Source: Maritalea mobilis
GTDB taxonomy: Bacteria > Pseudomonadota > Alphaproteobacteria > Rhodobacterales > Rhodobacteraceae
Reading direction: 5' to 3'
DNA length: 64,000 nt
Assembly: GCF_019800885.1 (NCBI RefSeq)
Contig: NZ_JAHVKE010000001.1
Span: forward strand, 496,001-560,000
Shown: piece after piece, positions 44,728 to 54,214 of the stretch
Layout of the letters: every line of letters begins with the position of its first letter
Position numbering within the stretch: position 1 is the first letter of the stretch
The notes under the pieces: generated by a model
Seen by the model: only the letters and a program-made list of their open reading frames with translations
Databases searched by the model: none
What the model was told of the DNA's origin: nothing
Made by a program: the position numbers and the translations under genes

Positions 44728-46104
44728 ATGAAGGTCATCATCTGCGGCGCGGGCCAGGTCGGCTGGCAAATCGCGCGCCATCTTTCCGGTGAAAACAACG
44801 ATGTGACGGTCGTGGACAACAATCCCGACCTGGTTCGGCGTGCGACCGACACGCTCGACGTGCAGGGCCTCGAAGGCTTTGCCAGCCATCCCGACGTGCT
44901 CGACCGGGCCGGGGCGCGGGATGCCGACATGATCATCGCCGCGACCTTCTCGGACGAGGTCAACATGGTCACCTGCCAGGTGGCCCATTCGGTCTTTTCG
45001 GTCCCGCGCAAGATCGCGCGCCTGCGCAGCCAGTCCTACCTGGATGCCATCTATTCCGACCTCTACCGCCGCGATCACCTGCCCATCGACGTGGTGATCT
45101 CGCCCGAGCGCGAGGTGGCCGAGGCCGCGCTGCGCCGCATCGCCAGCCCCGCCACCTTCGATGCCGAGACCTTCCTCGGCGGCGATGCGCAGATGATCGG
45201 GATATTTCTCGACGCGGAGTGCCCCGTGCTCAACACGCCGCTGCGCCAGCTGTCCGAGTTGTTCTCGACGCTGCGCGCCATCGTCGTGGGCATCCGGCGC
45301 GAGGGCACGCTGTTTTCCCCCGAGCCGGGCGACCAGTTGTTCGAGGGCGACCAGATCTACGCCTTCACCCACGCGCAGGACATGGCCCGCACGCTTGAGA
45401 TCTTCGGCAAGACCCGCAAACCGCCTGAGCGCATCCTGATCGTGGGCGGCGGCAATGTCGGCCTCACGGTCGCCACCGCTTTGGAGAAATCCGAAACCCG
45501 TCTGCGCACCCGCGTGATCGAGGCCAACCGCAGCCGCGCCGAGGTGGCCGCGGACGCGCTGGAACGCACCATCGTCCTGCATGGCGACGGCCTTGATATC
45601 GAACTCCTGCGCGAGGCGGGCGTCGAACGCGCCGATGCGGTCGTCTGCGTCACCGATGACGACAAGACCAACCTTCTGGCCTCGGTGCGGGCGAAATCCG
45701 CGGGCGCCAAGATGGCCATTGCGCTGGTCAACGACCCCACGCTTGTGCCGCTGATGGACCCGCTCGACATCGACGCCTACGTCAACCCGCGCGCCACGAC
45801 CGTGTCCTCGATCCTGCGCCATATCCGGCACGGCCGCGTGCGCGGCGTCTATTCCATCGGCGATGCCGAGGCCGAGGTGATCGAGGCGCAGGTGCTCAAA
45901 ACCTCGCCCATCGCGGGCCGCCCGATCCGCGAGATCGACTTCCCCGAGGGCGCGCTGGTCGGCGCGGTGCAGAAGGGCGGCAAGGTGATGCGGCCCACCG
46001 GCTCCACCCGGATCGAGGAAGGCGACGTGGTGGTCATCTTCGCCCTGGCCTCGGACGTGCCGGCGGTCGAACGGCTGCTCCAGGTCTCGATCGACTTTTT
46101 CTGA
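44728..46104 (+). CDS. trkA: TrkA potassium-uptake regulatory subunit
   Basis: A 458-residue cytoplasmic protein with two RCK units, each starting with an NAD-binding loop: GAGQVGWQIA (residue 6 on) and GGGNVGLTVA (about 240). It gates the TrkH channel in response to nucleotides. The ntrYX-trkAH order is conserved in alphaproteobacteria. It is followed by trkH after 3 bases. Confidence 0.97.
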   Translation: MKVIICGAGQVGWQIARHLSGENNDVTVVDNNPDLVRRATDTLDVQGLEGFASHPDVLDRAGARDADMIIAATFSDEVNMVTCQVAHSVFSVPRKIARLRSQSYLDAIYSDLYRRDHLPIDVVISPEREVAEAALRRIASPATFDAETFLGGDAQMIGIFLDAECPVLNTPLRQLSELFSTLRAIVVGIRREGTLFSPEPGDQLFEGDQIYAFTHAQDMARTLEIFGKTRKPPERILIVGGGNVGLTVATALEKSETRLRTRVIEANRSRAEVAADALERTIVLHGDGLDIELLREAGVERADAVVCVTDDDKTNLLASVRAKSAGAKMAIALVNDPTLVPLMDPLDIDAYVNPRATTVSSILRHIRHGRVRGVYSIGDAEAEVIEAQVLKTSPIAGRPIREIDFPEGALVGAVQKGGKVMRPTGSTRIEEGDVVVIFALASDVPAVERLLQVSIDFF

Positions 46105-46107
46105 GCC

Positions 46108-47625
46108 ATGGCCGCCTGGTTCCGCAACCTGCCGCTCTTCGTCGTGCTGATCCTGCTATCGGCGGGGGCGATGCTGATCCCGGCGGCGGCGGGCATGATG
46201 CTGGGCGATTTCCGCACCGGGCGACTGTTTTTCTACTCCAGCCTTCTGGTCGGTGTCGGTGCCTGGCTGATCGGCATCGCGCTGCAGGCCCATCCCAGAC
46301 CGCCGACCGAGCGCACGCATCTTGTCGCGATGTTCGCGGCCTATCTCGTGCTGCCGGTGATCCTGTCGATCCCGATGCAGCAGGCGGTCGGCAACACCCG
46401 GTTCATCAATGTCTATTTCGACATGGTCTCGGCCTTCACCACCACCGGCGCGGTGATCTTCGAGCCGGACCGTTTCGGCATGGCGGTGCATTTGTGGCGC
46501 GCCACGGTGGGCTGGCTGGGCGGGCTGCTGATCTGGATTTCGGCCATGGCGATCCTCGCACCGCTCAATCTCGGCGGCTACGAGGTGACCTCCGAGGCGC
46601 ATGTGCAGGGCAGGGTGGTGTCCTCGACCCAGCAGATGCGCGCCGCGCGTCCCAGCGAGCGGCTGCGCCGCTCGACCGCGAAGCTGACCCCGGTCTATGT
46701 CACGCTGACGGCGATCCTTGCGCTTCTCCTGATGTCGGCGGGCGAGGACCCGATCATCGCGACGATCCACGCGATGTCCACGCTCTCCACCTCGGGGATT
46801 TCGCCCGTCGCGGGGCTTGAAGGGCGGCCGGGCGGGATCCTGGCCGAGCTTCTGATCTTCCTGTTCCTGTTCTTTGCCCTGTCACGGCGCACCTTCACCA
46901 GTGGCTTCGGGCGTCATTTCATCGAGCGCGTCTCGCGCGACCGGGAAATCCGCCTTGCGCTCTTTGCCACGATCCTGGTGCCGACGCTTCTGTTCGCCCG
47001 CCACTGGATGGGCGCGTGGGAGGTCGATGAGCTGACGGATCTCGGCGCGGCGCTCAGCGCGCTCTGGGGGAGCCTCTTTACCGTCCTGTCCTTCCTGACC
47101 ACGACCGGCTTCGTCTCCGAACACTGGGACGCGGCGGCGTCCTGGTCGGGGCTGGGCACGCCGGGGATCGTCCTGATCGGCCTTGTCCTGATGGGCGGCG
47201 GCGTGGCGACCAGTGCGGGCGGGCTGAAACTCCTGCGCGTCTACGCGCTCTACAAGCACGGCGCGCGGGAACTGGGCAAACTGATCTACCCGCATTCGGT
47301 GGCGGGCGCGGGCCGCATGGGCCGCCGCATCCGGCGCGAGGGCGCCTATATCGCGTGGATCTTCTTCATGCTCTTCATCATCGCCATGGCGGCGACGATG
47401 ACGGGGCTTGCCGCCACCGGGCTGCGCTTCGAGCCTGCGATGATCCTGTCCATCGCCGCGCTCTCGACGACCGGCTCGCTGGCGCAGGTCGCGGGCGAGG
47501 CCCCCATCGCCTATGTCGCCCTGAGCGACGCGGCCAAGCTGATCCTCGCCGCGGCGATGGTGATCGGCCGGATCGAGACGCTGGTGCTGATCGCACTTTT
47601 CAACCCGGCCTTCTGGCGATCATGA
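46108..47625 (+). CDS. trkH: TrkH-family potassium uptake channel
   Basis: A 505-residue inner-membrane protein with four pore repeats, for example FTTTGAVIFE, STLSTSGISPVAG, LTTTGFVSE and LSTTGSLAQVAG, each holding the selectivity-filter glycine. It takes up potassium with TrkA. Starts 3 bases after trkA. Confidence 0.96.
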   Translation: MAAWFRNLPLFVVLILLSAGAMLIPAAAGMMLGDFRTGRLFFYSSLLVGVGAWLIGIALQAHPRPPTERTHLVAMFAAYLVLPVILSIPMQQAVGNTRFINVYFDMVSAFTTTGAVIFEPDRFGMAVHLWRATVGWLGGLLIWISAMAILAPLNLGGYEVTSEAHVQGRVVSSTQQMRAARPSERLRRSTAKLTPVYVTLTAILALLLMSAGEDPIIATIHAMSTLSTSGISPVAGLEGRPGGILAELLIFLFLFFALSRRTFTSGFGRHFIERVSRDREIRLALFATILVPTLLFARHWMGAWEVDELTDLGAALSALWGSLFTVLSFLTTTGFVSEHWDAAASWSGLGTPGIVLIGLVLMGGGVATSAGGLKLLRVYALYKHGARELGKLIYPHSVAGAGRMGRRIRREGAYIAWIFFMLFIIAMAATMTGLAATGLRFEPAMILSIAALSTTGSLAQVAGEAPIAYVALSDAAKLILAAAMVIGRIETLVLIALFNPAFWRS

Positions 47626-47749
47626 TGCAATTGCGGCAAGTGCCCGTATCCGGGGTGGAAATCCGTCTCGATCATCGCCATAGTGTGATTTGGCGACCAT
47701 TCCGCGGCATTTAACGCGGTGACCGAAGACAAGAAGGCGCGAACAAAAA

Positions 47750-47983
47750 ATGGCCGAGAATAAACAGAACCTTCAGGACGCATTTCTCAACCACGTCCGC
47801 AAGACCAAGGTGCCGGTGACGATCTTTCTGATCAACGGCGTCAAGCTGCAGGGCGTGATCACCTGGTTTGACAATTTCTGCGTGCTTCTGCGCCGCGACG
47901 GGCAAAGCCAGTTGGTTTACAAGCATGCGATCTCCACCGTGATGCCGGCTCAGCCCATCAATCTTTACGACGGGGAAGAGTGA
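47750..47983 (+). CDS. hfq: RNA chaperone Hfq
   Basis: A 77-residue Sm-like protein. The Sm1 motif ([27 protein letters not shown]) and Sm2 [10 protein letters not shown] are intact; there is no long C-terminal tail. It forms a hexamer that pairs small RNAs with mRNAs. The ATG is preceded by an A-rich stretch (GAACAAAAA) and a distant GAAGG, with a small CCGCG...CGCGG hairpin at 47702-47719. Hfq binds A-rich leaders, so autoregulation is possible. Stop overlaps hflX as GTGA. Confidence 0.97.
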   Translation: MAENKQNLQDAFLNHVRKTKVPVTIFLINGVKLQGVITWFDNFCVLLRRDGQSQLVYKHAISTVMPAQPINLYDGEE

Positions 47984-49284
47984 CAGCCCCCGATCGTCAC
48001 GCATCCGAAGGCGACCTGACCGCGCGTGGGCCCACGCGCGCAGTCGTGTTGCATCCCGACATCCATACCGACCGCGACCGCCGCGATCCCGGCCCCGCGC
48101 TGGAAGAGGCCGTGGCGCTTGCCGCCGCGCTGCCGGATCTGGAGGTCGTGGGCGCCGAGGTCGTGCGCCTGCCCAAGGCCCATCCCGGCCTTCTCTTCGG
48201 CACCGGCAAGATCGAGGAGCTGAAGGCGCGGATCGAGGCGCAGGAGGTCGAACTCGTCCTGATCGACGGGCCGGTGACGCCTGTGCAGCAACGCAACCTC
48301 GAAAAGGAATGGGGCGTCAAGCTGCTGGACCGGACCGGCCTGATCCTCGAGATCTTCGCCGACCGCGCCGCGACCCGCGAAGGCGTGTTGCAGGTGGAAC
48401 TGGCAGCGCTCAGCTACCAGCGCACGCGCCTTGTCCGCGCCTGGACCCACCTTGAACGCCAGCGCGGTGGCCTCGGCTTTGTCGGCGGCCCCGGTGAGAC
48501 GCAGATCGAGGCCGACCGCCGCGCCATCGATGAGGCGGTCACCCGCATCCGCCGGCAACTGGCCAAGGTGGTCAAGACCCGCACGCTTCACCGCGCCGCG
48601 CGCAAGAAGGTGCCTTACCCGATCGTCGCGCTGGTGGGCTACACCAACGCCGGCAAATCCACGCTGTTCAACCGCCTGACCGGGGCCGAGGTGATGGCCG
48701 AGGACATGCTCTTCGCCACGCTCGACCCGACCATGCGCGCGGTTGAACTGCCCGATGGCACCGAGGTGATCCTGTCCGACACGGTGGGCTTCATCTCGGA
48801 CCTGCCGACGCAACTGGTCGCCGCCTTCCGCGCCACGCTGGAAGAGGTGCTGGACGCCGACCTGATCCTGCATGTGCGCGACATCAGCCATCCGGAAACC
48901 GCCGAACAGGCCGAGGATGTGATGCAGATCCTGACCGATCTGGGCGTGCGGGGCGAAACCCCGCTGATCGAGGTCTGGAACAAGATCGACCAGTTGCCGG
49001 GACCCGAGCGCGCCACCCGCCTGACCGAGGCCGCCCGGCGTGAGCATGTCTATGCCGCCTCGGCGCTGACGGGCGAGGGGATGGGGCCGCTGCTCAAGGC
49101 CGTGGCCGAGGCCGTCTCGCCGCCGCGCACGCGGACCGTGGTGACGCTCAAGCACGAGGACGGCCGCCGCCGCGCCTGGCTTTTCGATCAGGGCATCGTC
49201 GAGGGCGAAGAGACGGGCGACGAGGAAACCCGCCTGACCGTCAACTGGACCGACCGGCAGCGCGCGGCCTTCCAAGCGCTCTGA
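47980..49284 (+). CDS. hflX: Ribosome-associated GTPase HflX
   Basis: A 434-residue GTPase. The N-terminal HflX domain shows [10 protein letters not shown] and [19 protein letters not shown]; the G domain has [18 protein letters not shown] and NKID. It rescues stalled ribosomes in relatives. GTG start overlaps the hfq stop (GTGA), a classic hfq-hflX coupling. It overlaps the opposing transporter gene by 44 bases. Confidence 0.96.
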   Translation: MTAPDRHASEGDLTARGPTRAVVLHPDIHTDRDRRDPGPALEEAVALAAALPDLEVVGAEVVRLPKAHPGLLFGTGKIEELKARIEAQEVELVLIDGPVTPVQQRNLEKEWGVKLLDRTGLILEIFADRAATREGVLQVELAALSYQRTRLVRAWTHLERQRGGLGFVGGPGETQIEADRRAIDEAVTRIRRQLAKVVKTRTLHRAARKKVPYPIVALVGYTNAGKSTLFNRLTGAEVMAEDMLFATLDPTMRAVELPDGTEVILSDTVGFISDLPTQLVAAFRATLEEVLDADLILHVRDISHPETAEQAEDVMQILTDLGVRGETPLIEVWNKIDQLPGPERATRLTEAARREHVYAASALTGEGMGPLLKAVAEAVSPPRTRTVVTLKHEDGRRRAWLFDQGIVEGEETGDEETRLTVNWTDRQRAAFQAL

Positions 49285-50176
49285 CCAGCGCGGCGGGCGG
49301 GTTGAGCAGCAAAAGCCCCACCGCCAGCAGCCCGAACCCCACGAAGACCGAGGGCGCCAGCCGCTCGTCCAGCACCAGCCATCCGAAGGTGATCGCCACG
49401 GGCGGGATCATCAGCGTCACCAACATTGCGTTGCCCGATCCGGCCACGGCCAGCACGCGGTAATAAAGCAGGTAGGCCAGCGCCGTGCCGATCACGGCGA
49501 AATAGGCGACCGCGCCGATGCCCTGTGCCGTGTGGGGCAGGCTGATGCCCCCATCCACGACATAGGCCAGCGGCAGCAGGATCAGGCTCGATCCCGTCAG
49601 CATCCCCATCGCGGCGATCTGCGGCGGCAGGCCGGAAAGCTGCTTGCGCGCCCAGGCCGCCGCCACAGCGTAAGAGAGCGCCCCCGCCAACACCGCCAGT
49701 TGCGCCGCCGAGCGGATGTCGAACTGCGCCAGGGCCTCCAGCCCGATCGCCACCGCGACGCCCACAAAGGCAATCAGCACGCCCGCCAACCGCCGCGCCG
49801 TCAGCCGCTCATCCGCAAAGACGACGGCGGCGACCAGCACACCAAAAACGGCAGTGCCCGCGTTGAAGATCGAGGTCAGCCCGGTCTCGATATACTGCTG
49901 CCCCCAGGCCATCAGCGCGAAGGGAATGGCGTTGTTGAGCAGCCCCATGACGATCAACGCGCCCCAGACTCGCGGCGCGCGCGGCACGGGCAGGCCCCGG
50001 ATCAGGACATAGGCCCAAAGGATCAGCGCCGCCCAGACCACGCGATGCGCCACCAGCGTCAGCACCGGCAATTCGTCCAGCGCCAGCTTTATCGACAGGA
50101 AAGACGCGCCCCATATCGCCGCCAGAAGCAGCATCTCGCTCAGGCTGCGAAAGGTGAGAGCAGGGGCCTGGATCAT
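49241..50176 (-). CDS. EamA-family drug/metabolite transporter
   Basis: A 311-residue permease with ten helices in two EamA repeats (MLLLAAIWGASFLSIKLAL at the start; AVFGVLVAAVVFADERL; second repeat ending FGWLVLDERL). Substrate unknown. Its 3' end overlaps hflX. Confidence 0.88.
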   Translation of the reverse strand: MIQAPALTFRSLSEMLLLAAIWGASFLSIKLALDELPVLTLVAHRVVWAALILWAYVLIRGLPVPRAPRVWGALIVMGLLNNAIPFALMAWGQQYIETGLTSIFNAGTAVFGVLVAAVVFADERLTARRLAGVLIAFVGVAVAIGLEALAQFDIRSAAQLAVLAGALSYAVAAAWARKQLSGLPPQIAAMGMLTGSSLILLPLAYVVDGGISLPHTAQGIGAVAYFAVIGTALAYLLYYRVLAVAGSGNAMLVTLMIPPVAITFGWLVLDERLAPSVFVGFGLLAVGLLLLNPPAALVRALGRPRAAGRSS

Positions 50177-50233
50177 GCCCCTTCATGGCATGGGCAAACG
50201 CCCCCGCCGACCCGAAACCTGCTCATGCGACAA

Positions 50234-50268
50234 GAAAAACCCCCGCGGGCCATGTGGCGCGCAGGGGC
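50234..50268 (-). terminator. Terminator after the FadL-like gene
   Basis: On the minus strand a long imperfect stem of CCCCTGCGCGCC with GGCCCGCGGGGG is followed by TTTTTC, 25 bases beyond the stop at 50293. Confidence 0.75.
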
Positions 50269-50292
50269 TTGGTCTTGCGGTATTGGCTCGGA

Positions 50293-51378
50293 TCAGAAGC
50301 GGAAGCCGACGCGCACACCAACGGCGGACACGAAGTTGTCGTCGAAGTCGATGTCGCCGACGATCCCGTTCTGAACCACCTGGTCACCGGGCACGCCGAG
50401 GGTCAGGCTACCCGAGATGGTGAAGGCATCACGCGTGTAGCGCAGGCCCAACGTCACCGAATCCAGGCCCGTGGTGGGTGCCAGCGCCGTATCGCTGGGA
50501 ATCGTGCCGTCGGTACGGTGCAAGTAAGACACCGAACCGGCCCAGTTATCGTTGAACTGTCGGCCCACACCCAGCGTGTACGTCGTCGAATCCGAGGTGA
50601 AGTTCACGTAATCACCCACGGTTGTCGACAGCCGGAAACCATCCCAGAAGGCATGACGGATGGAGCCGAAGATCAGGGTGTTCTCGGCGATGCCGCTTTG
50701 GAACTCGAGATTGATGCTTTCAGGGAACTCGACATCGAAATTGGCTTGCGCTGTCGGCCCGACAGGGGTCCCCGTTGCCGGATTGAACGGGGTTTCATCG
50801 GCATCGAACGACACTTCGATCGCCGAATTGTAGGTCAGGGCGACGCGCAGCGCGATGTCAGGGATCTCGTAGGCCGCACCGACCACGTAACCATAGCCCC
50901 AATCGCTTTCACCTTCGAGAAGATGAAACACCTGACCTGCCACGTTGGTATAGATATCGCCTTCGACGGCCAGGGCGCGGACCCCGGCGTGCACGCTGAA
51001 GCGATCGTTGATCTCGTAGCGGCCCACAACGGTTATGGCGTCGCTTTCCACGGCAGCCTCGCCGTCAAAGAACGGGACGCCCGGGGTGTAATCCACGCCC
51101 GCACCGAACGGCTGATCGTAGAGCATCGCGACCGAAAACTGGTCATTGAACCGGTATAGGTAGCCAATGCTGGTGAGGTCGTAATCGGTCAGCGGGTTTG
51201 AATAGCCGTTCGCGCCCGCCTCGGGCATGATGCTGCCGTAGGACAGCTCGACATAGCTGCCGAGGTCGCCGGTGTCTTCATACAGAATGCGCAGCGACTG
51301 GTTCGTGCGCTCGATATCGGCCTGTGCGATGGCGGTTGTCGCCAGAAGTGCCGCACTTGCGGCTGCGAAACGGTACAT
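50293..51378 (-). CDS. FadL/OMPP1-type outer-membrane transporter
   Basis: A 361-residue barrel. A signal peptide is cut near TAIAQA-DI; the early motif RTNQSLRILYEDTGDLGSYVELSYGSIMP and later DYDLTSIGYLYRFND, SINLEFQSGI and GVRVGFRF at the end match the OMPP1/FadL/TodX family, which moves hydrophobic substrates across the outer membrane. The N-terminal hatch is shorter than in E. coli FadL. Transcribed alone, with terminator. Confidence 0.85.
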   Translation of the reverse strand: MYRFAAASAALLATTAIAQADIERTNQSLRILYEDTGDLGSYVELSYGSIMPEAGANGYSNPLTDYDLTSIGYLYRFNDQFSVAMLYDQPFGAGVDYTPGVPFFDGEAAVESDAITVVGRYEINDRFSVHAGVRALAVEGDIYTNVAGQVFHLLEGESDWGYGYVVGAAYEIPDIALRVALTYNSAIEVSFDADETPFNPATGTPVGPTAQANFDVEFPESINLEFQSGIAENTLIFGSIRHAFWDGFRLSTTVGDYVNFTSDSTTYTLGVGRQFNDNWAGSVSYLHRTDGTIPSDTALAPTTGLDSVTLGLRYTRDAFTISGSLTLGVPGDQVVQNGIVGDIDFDDNFVSAVGVRVGFRF

Positions 51379-51749
51379 GCGTTCCTCCCCAATAAACCCT
51401 TGGTTCCCTGCGGCACTATGTCTGTGGAAGGCCTGATCCGGTCAATTCTTCCCCAGCGTAATCTCGAATTTGAGGTCTTGGTAAACCCGCTGATGTGGCG
51501 GAAATGCTACAGGCTGATGCCGCTGTGCCGCAGATCGCCGGGGTTTTGGAAAAAGGACCCCGATCTGGAAGGCGGCCGAGCCTGCCGAACCCTTTGTTAT
51601 CGGGCCCGGAAAAAGTCAGCAGGAGTTCGAGGGTGCTGCCTTCGTCGAAGTGAAAGCCCATGCCTGGCGGGTCCCGCTCCGCACCGTCGACCGTGGCTGC
51701 GTCAACCCCAACCTCTAACGAAACCTGTGGCGGGGGCGAAACAGCCCAG
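51379..51749. other. Gene-poor gap between FadL-like and DMT permease genes
   Basis: About 370 bases with no convincing gene. The FadL promoter should lie near 51380-51480. A perfect CGGGGT-N12-ACCCCG inverted repeat (51539-51562) is the only clear structure. An 81-codon antisense frame at 51416-51661 lacks family signs or a ribosome site. Confidence 0.5.
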
Positions 51750-52655
51750 TCACCCGGCCCGCCGCCCGGCGCGGATGTTCAGGAAGTTGCCCGTCAGGAT
51801 CAGGATCGCGCCAAGGATCACGCCAAGGCTCAAGGCCTCGTTGTAGAACAGGACGCCGATCACGGCGATCACCGGTAGGCGCGCGAAATCCATCGGCATC
51901 ACGACCGAGGCCGGGGCCAGCGACAGGGCGGTTGTCAGGCAGAAATGCGCGGCCAGCCCTGCGACCCCGATGATGACGACCCAGGGCAGCATGGCCAGCG
52001 AGGGCAGGGTCATGTCCCCGTCATAAAGCGAGGTCACAAGGCCAAGGCCCAGCTGGATCAGCGTCAGCCAGAACAGGATGCAGGTGATGGTCTCGGTCGC
52101 CGTCAGCCGCTTGGTGAAGATCGCCGTTGTCGCGAACATGATGGCGGCAGAGGCCGCGGCGATCATCCCCGGCGAGATCGCGGCCGTGCCCGGCTGGACG
52201 ATGGCAAGGATGCCCGCGAAGCCCATCGCCCCCGCCAGCAGCTTGATGCGCGTCAGCCGCTCGCCCAAAAACAGCGCGGCAAGCCCGATGGTCCAGAGCG
52301 GCGAGGTGAATTCCAACGCGAAGACCAGCGCCAGCGGGCTGACCGTGATGGCGTAGAACCACAGGTTCTGCCCGGTGAAATGCGCGATGTTGCGCAAGAC
52401 GTGCCGTCCCATGTGCCGCGTCGTGACCTGCCGGATACGCCCGGTCAGCAGGCCGACCGTCACGACGATCACGAAGCCCACCGCCGAGCGATAGGTCATC
52501 AGCTCGAAGGTATCGAGTTCCAGGCTGGCCGCGCGCCCGGCAATCGCCATGGCGGAGAAGGAGGCGATGGCCCCCAGCATCCAGACTGCGGCCAACCCCA
52601 CCTGCGCAGGCGCGGGCGCGGCGGCCAAAGGTGTCTGCGCCGTCCGGTCGGTCAC
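51750..52655 (-). CDS. EamA/DMT-family permease
   Basis: A 301-residue, ten-helix transporter. AVWMLGAIASFSAMAIAGR opens the first repeat; SPLWTIGLAALFLGERLT and VIAVIGVLFYNEAL close the two. It resembles the S-adenosylmethionine/carboxylate-uptake branch of DMT, but the substrate is not readable. Confidence 0.87.
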   Translation of the reverse strand: MTDRTAQTPLAAAPAPAQVGLAAVWMLGAIASFSAMAIAGRAASLELDTFELMTYRSAVGFVIVVTVGLLTGRIRQVTTRHMGRHVLRNIAHFTGQNLWFYAITVSPLALVFALEFTSPLWTIGLAALFLGERLTRIKLLAGAMGFAGILAIVQPGTAAISPGMIAAASAAIMFATTAIFTKRLTATETITCILFWLTLIQLGLGLVTSLYDGDMTLPSLAMLPWVVIIGVAGLAAHFCLTTALSLAPASVVMPMDFARLPVIAVIGVLFYNEALSLGVILGAILILTGNFLNIRAGRRAG

Positions 52656-52759
52656 GTTGAAAATCCTCCCGCAGCGGCCAAGGAAAGGAAGCCGATGCCC
52701 TCATGCCTTGCATGCCGTCTTCACACTCGGGGCGCAAGTGCACCTACCGGCCAACCCGG

Positions 52760-53560
52760 TCACAGACCTTGCGTTTTCGCCTCGGTCCAGAGCGCGTCCA
52801 TCTCGTCGAGATCGCTTTGATCCGGCGTCTTGCCCCGCTCTGCCAGCGCGGCTTCGATGAAATGGAACCGGCGGACGAATTTCGCATTGGCCGCGCGCAA
52901 GGCGACCTCGGGGTCGACCTTGAGATGCCGGGCGAGGTTGGCCACGACGAAAAGCAGGTCGCCCAGTTCCTCCTCGATCTTGTCCTGCGGCAGGGTTGCG
53001 CGGGCTTCGGCCAGTTCGCGCGCCTCCTCGGCGATCTTGTCCACGACCATGCCGATCTCGGGCCAGTCGAACCCGACCCGGGCGGCCCGTTTCTGCAGCT
53101 TCTCGGCCCGCATCAGCGCCGGCAGGCCCAGCGCCACGTCATCCAGCACGCCGCCCCGCGCCTTGGCGGCGCGTTCGGCGGCCTTTACCGCTTCCCAGTC
53201 GCGGGTCTGCTGTTCGGCGGATTTCGCATTGCTTTCCTCCCCGAACACATGCGGATGGCGCGCTACCATCTTGTCGGCGATGGACCGCGCCACGTCGTCG
53301 AAATCGAACAGCCCCGCTTCTTCGGCCATGCGGGCGTGGAACACCGACTGGAACAGAAGATCGCCCAACTCGCCCTTCAACTCGTCCCAGGCCTCGCGCT
53401 CGATCGCGTCGGCGACCTCGTAGGCTTCCTCGATCGTGTAGGGCGCGATGGTGGCAAAGGTCTGCTCCACGTCCCAGGGGCAGCCGTGTTCCGGGTCGCG
53501 AAGGCGCGCCATGATAGCGCGCAGGCGGCTCATCTGGTTTTGCGAGGTATCCGGCATCAA
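52760..53560 (-). CDS. mazG: MazG nucleoside triphosphate pyrophosphohydrolase
   Basis: A 266-residue two-domain hydrolase: LRDPEHGCPWDVEQTFATI and EEAYEVADAI in the first domain, KIEEELGDLLFVVANLARHL in the second, with Glu/Asp metal ligands. It removes aberrant NTPs and may lower ppGpp indirectly. The start overlaps the stop of the flavin reductase as ATGA, so it is second in that unit. Confidence 0.95.
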   Translation of the reverse strand: MMPDTSQNQMSRLRAIMARLRDPEHGCPWDVEQTFATIAPYTIEEAYEVADAIEREAWDELKGELGDLLFQSVFHARMAEEAGLFDFDDVARSIADKMVARHPHVFGEESNAKSAEQQTRDWEAVKAAERAAKARGGVLDDVALGLPALMRAEKLQKRAARVGFDWPEIGMVVDKIAEEARELAEARATLPQDKIEEELGDLLFVVANLARHLKVDPEVALRAANAKFVRRFHFIEAALAERGKTPDQSDLDEMDALWTEAKTQGL

Positions 53561-54081
53561 TGCGCCTCGGGCCGCAGGTATTTCCGCAAACCGTAAAGCA
53601 GCGGCTCGCCCTCATGCGCGGTGATCACCTCGGCCACCTCGCCGATGCAGATATGGTGCGTGCCGATCCGCTCAGCCGAGATCAGGCGGCAGTCGAAACT
53701 GACCAGCGCGTCCGACAGGCGCGGCGCGCCGGTGGCCATCACCTCATGCGCGACCGCGTTGAACTTGTCGCCCCCCGGCGCGGGCAGGCGCGAAGAGAAC
53801 ACGTCCGAGATCTCGGTCTGGCCGGTGCGCAGCACGTTGATGCAGAAGCACTTGTTCTCCAGCACCAGCGGCAGGGCCGAGGAGGACGCATTCAGGCAGG
53901 TCAGCATCGTGGGCGCGGCCCCGTCCGCCGAGATCGAGGTCATGGCCGACACGGTGACACCCGCACGGCCCGCCGCGCCATCGGTCGTGACCACCGAGAC
54001 CGAGGCCGCCGCCCGGCTCATCCCTTCGAGGAAGGCCGCGCGCAGCGCCTCTCCTGCGGTTGCATCGGTGGTGTCGGCCAT
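53557..54081 (-). CDS. Flavin reductase family protein
   Basis: A 174-residue FMN-binding split-barrel: SVSVVTTDGAAGRAGVTVSAMTSIS and LTCLNASSSALPLV, then FCINVLRTGQTEISDVFSSRL and IGTHHICIGEVAEV are typical. It reduces FMN/FAD for two-component monooxygenases or works alone. Start 54081 (MADTTDA) has GGAGAG upstream; coupled to mazG. Confidence 0.88.
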   Translation of the reverse strand: MADTTDATAGEALRAAFLEGMSRAAASVSVVTTDGAAGRAGVTVSAMTSISADGAAPTMLTCLNASSSALPLVLENKCFCINVLRTGQTEISDVFSSRLPAPGGDKFNAVAHEVMATGAPRLSDALVSFDCRLISAERIGTHHICIGEVAEVITAHEGEPLLYGLRKYLRPEAH

Positions 54082-54214
54082 CGGAACTCTCCCGTCGCTT
54101 GCCTGTCGCCTCATTGCCCGATGGGGCAGATAGGGGCAAGGGCGGCAAAGTCAGGGGCCGCTTGCCAATCGCGCGCGAAACGGCAAAGGCTGGCGCAACG
54201 AAACGGAGACGCAC

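Noticed and set aside
51416-51661. 81-codon minus-strand frame in the gap after the FadL-like gene
   Set aside because: No ribosome site, no family pattern, and composition no different from non-coding surroundings.
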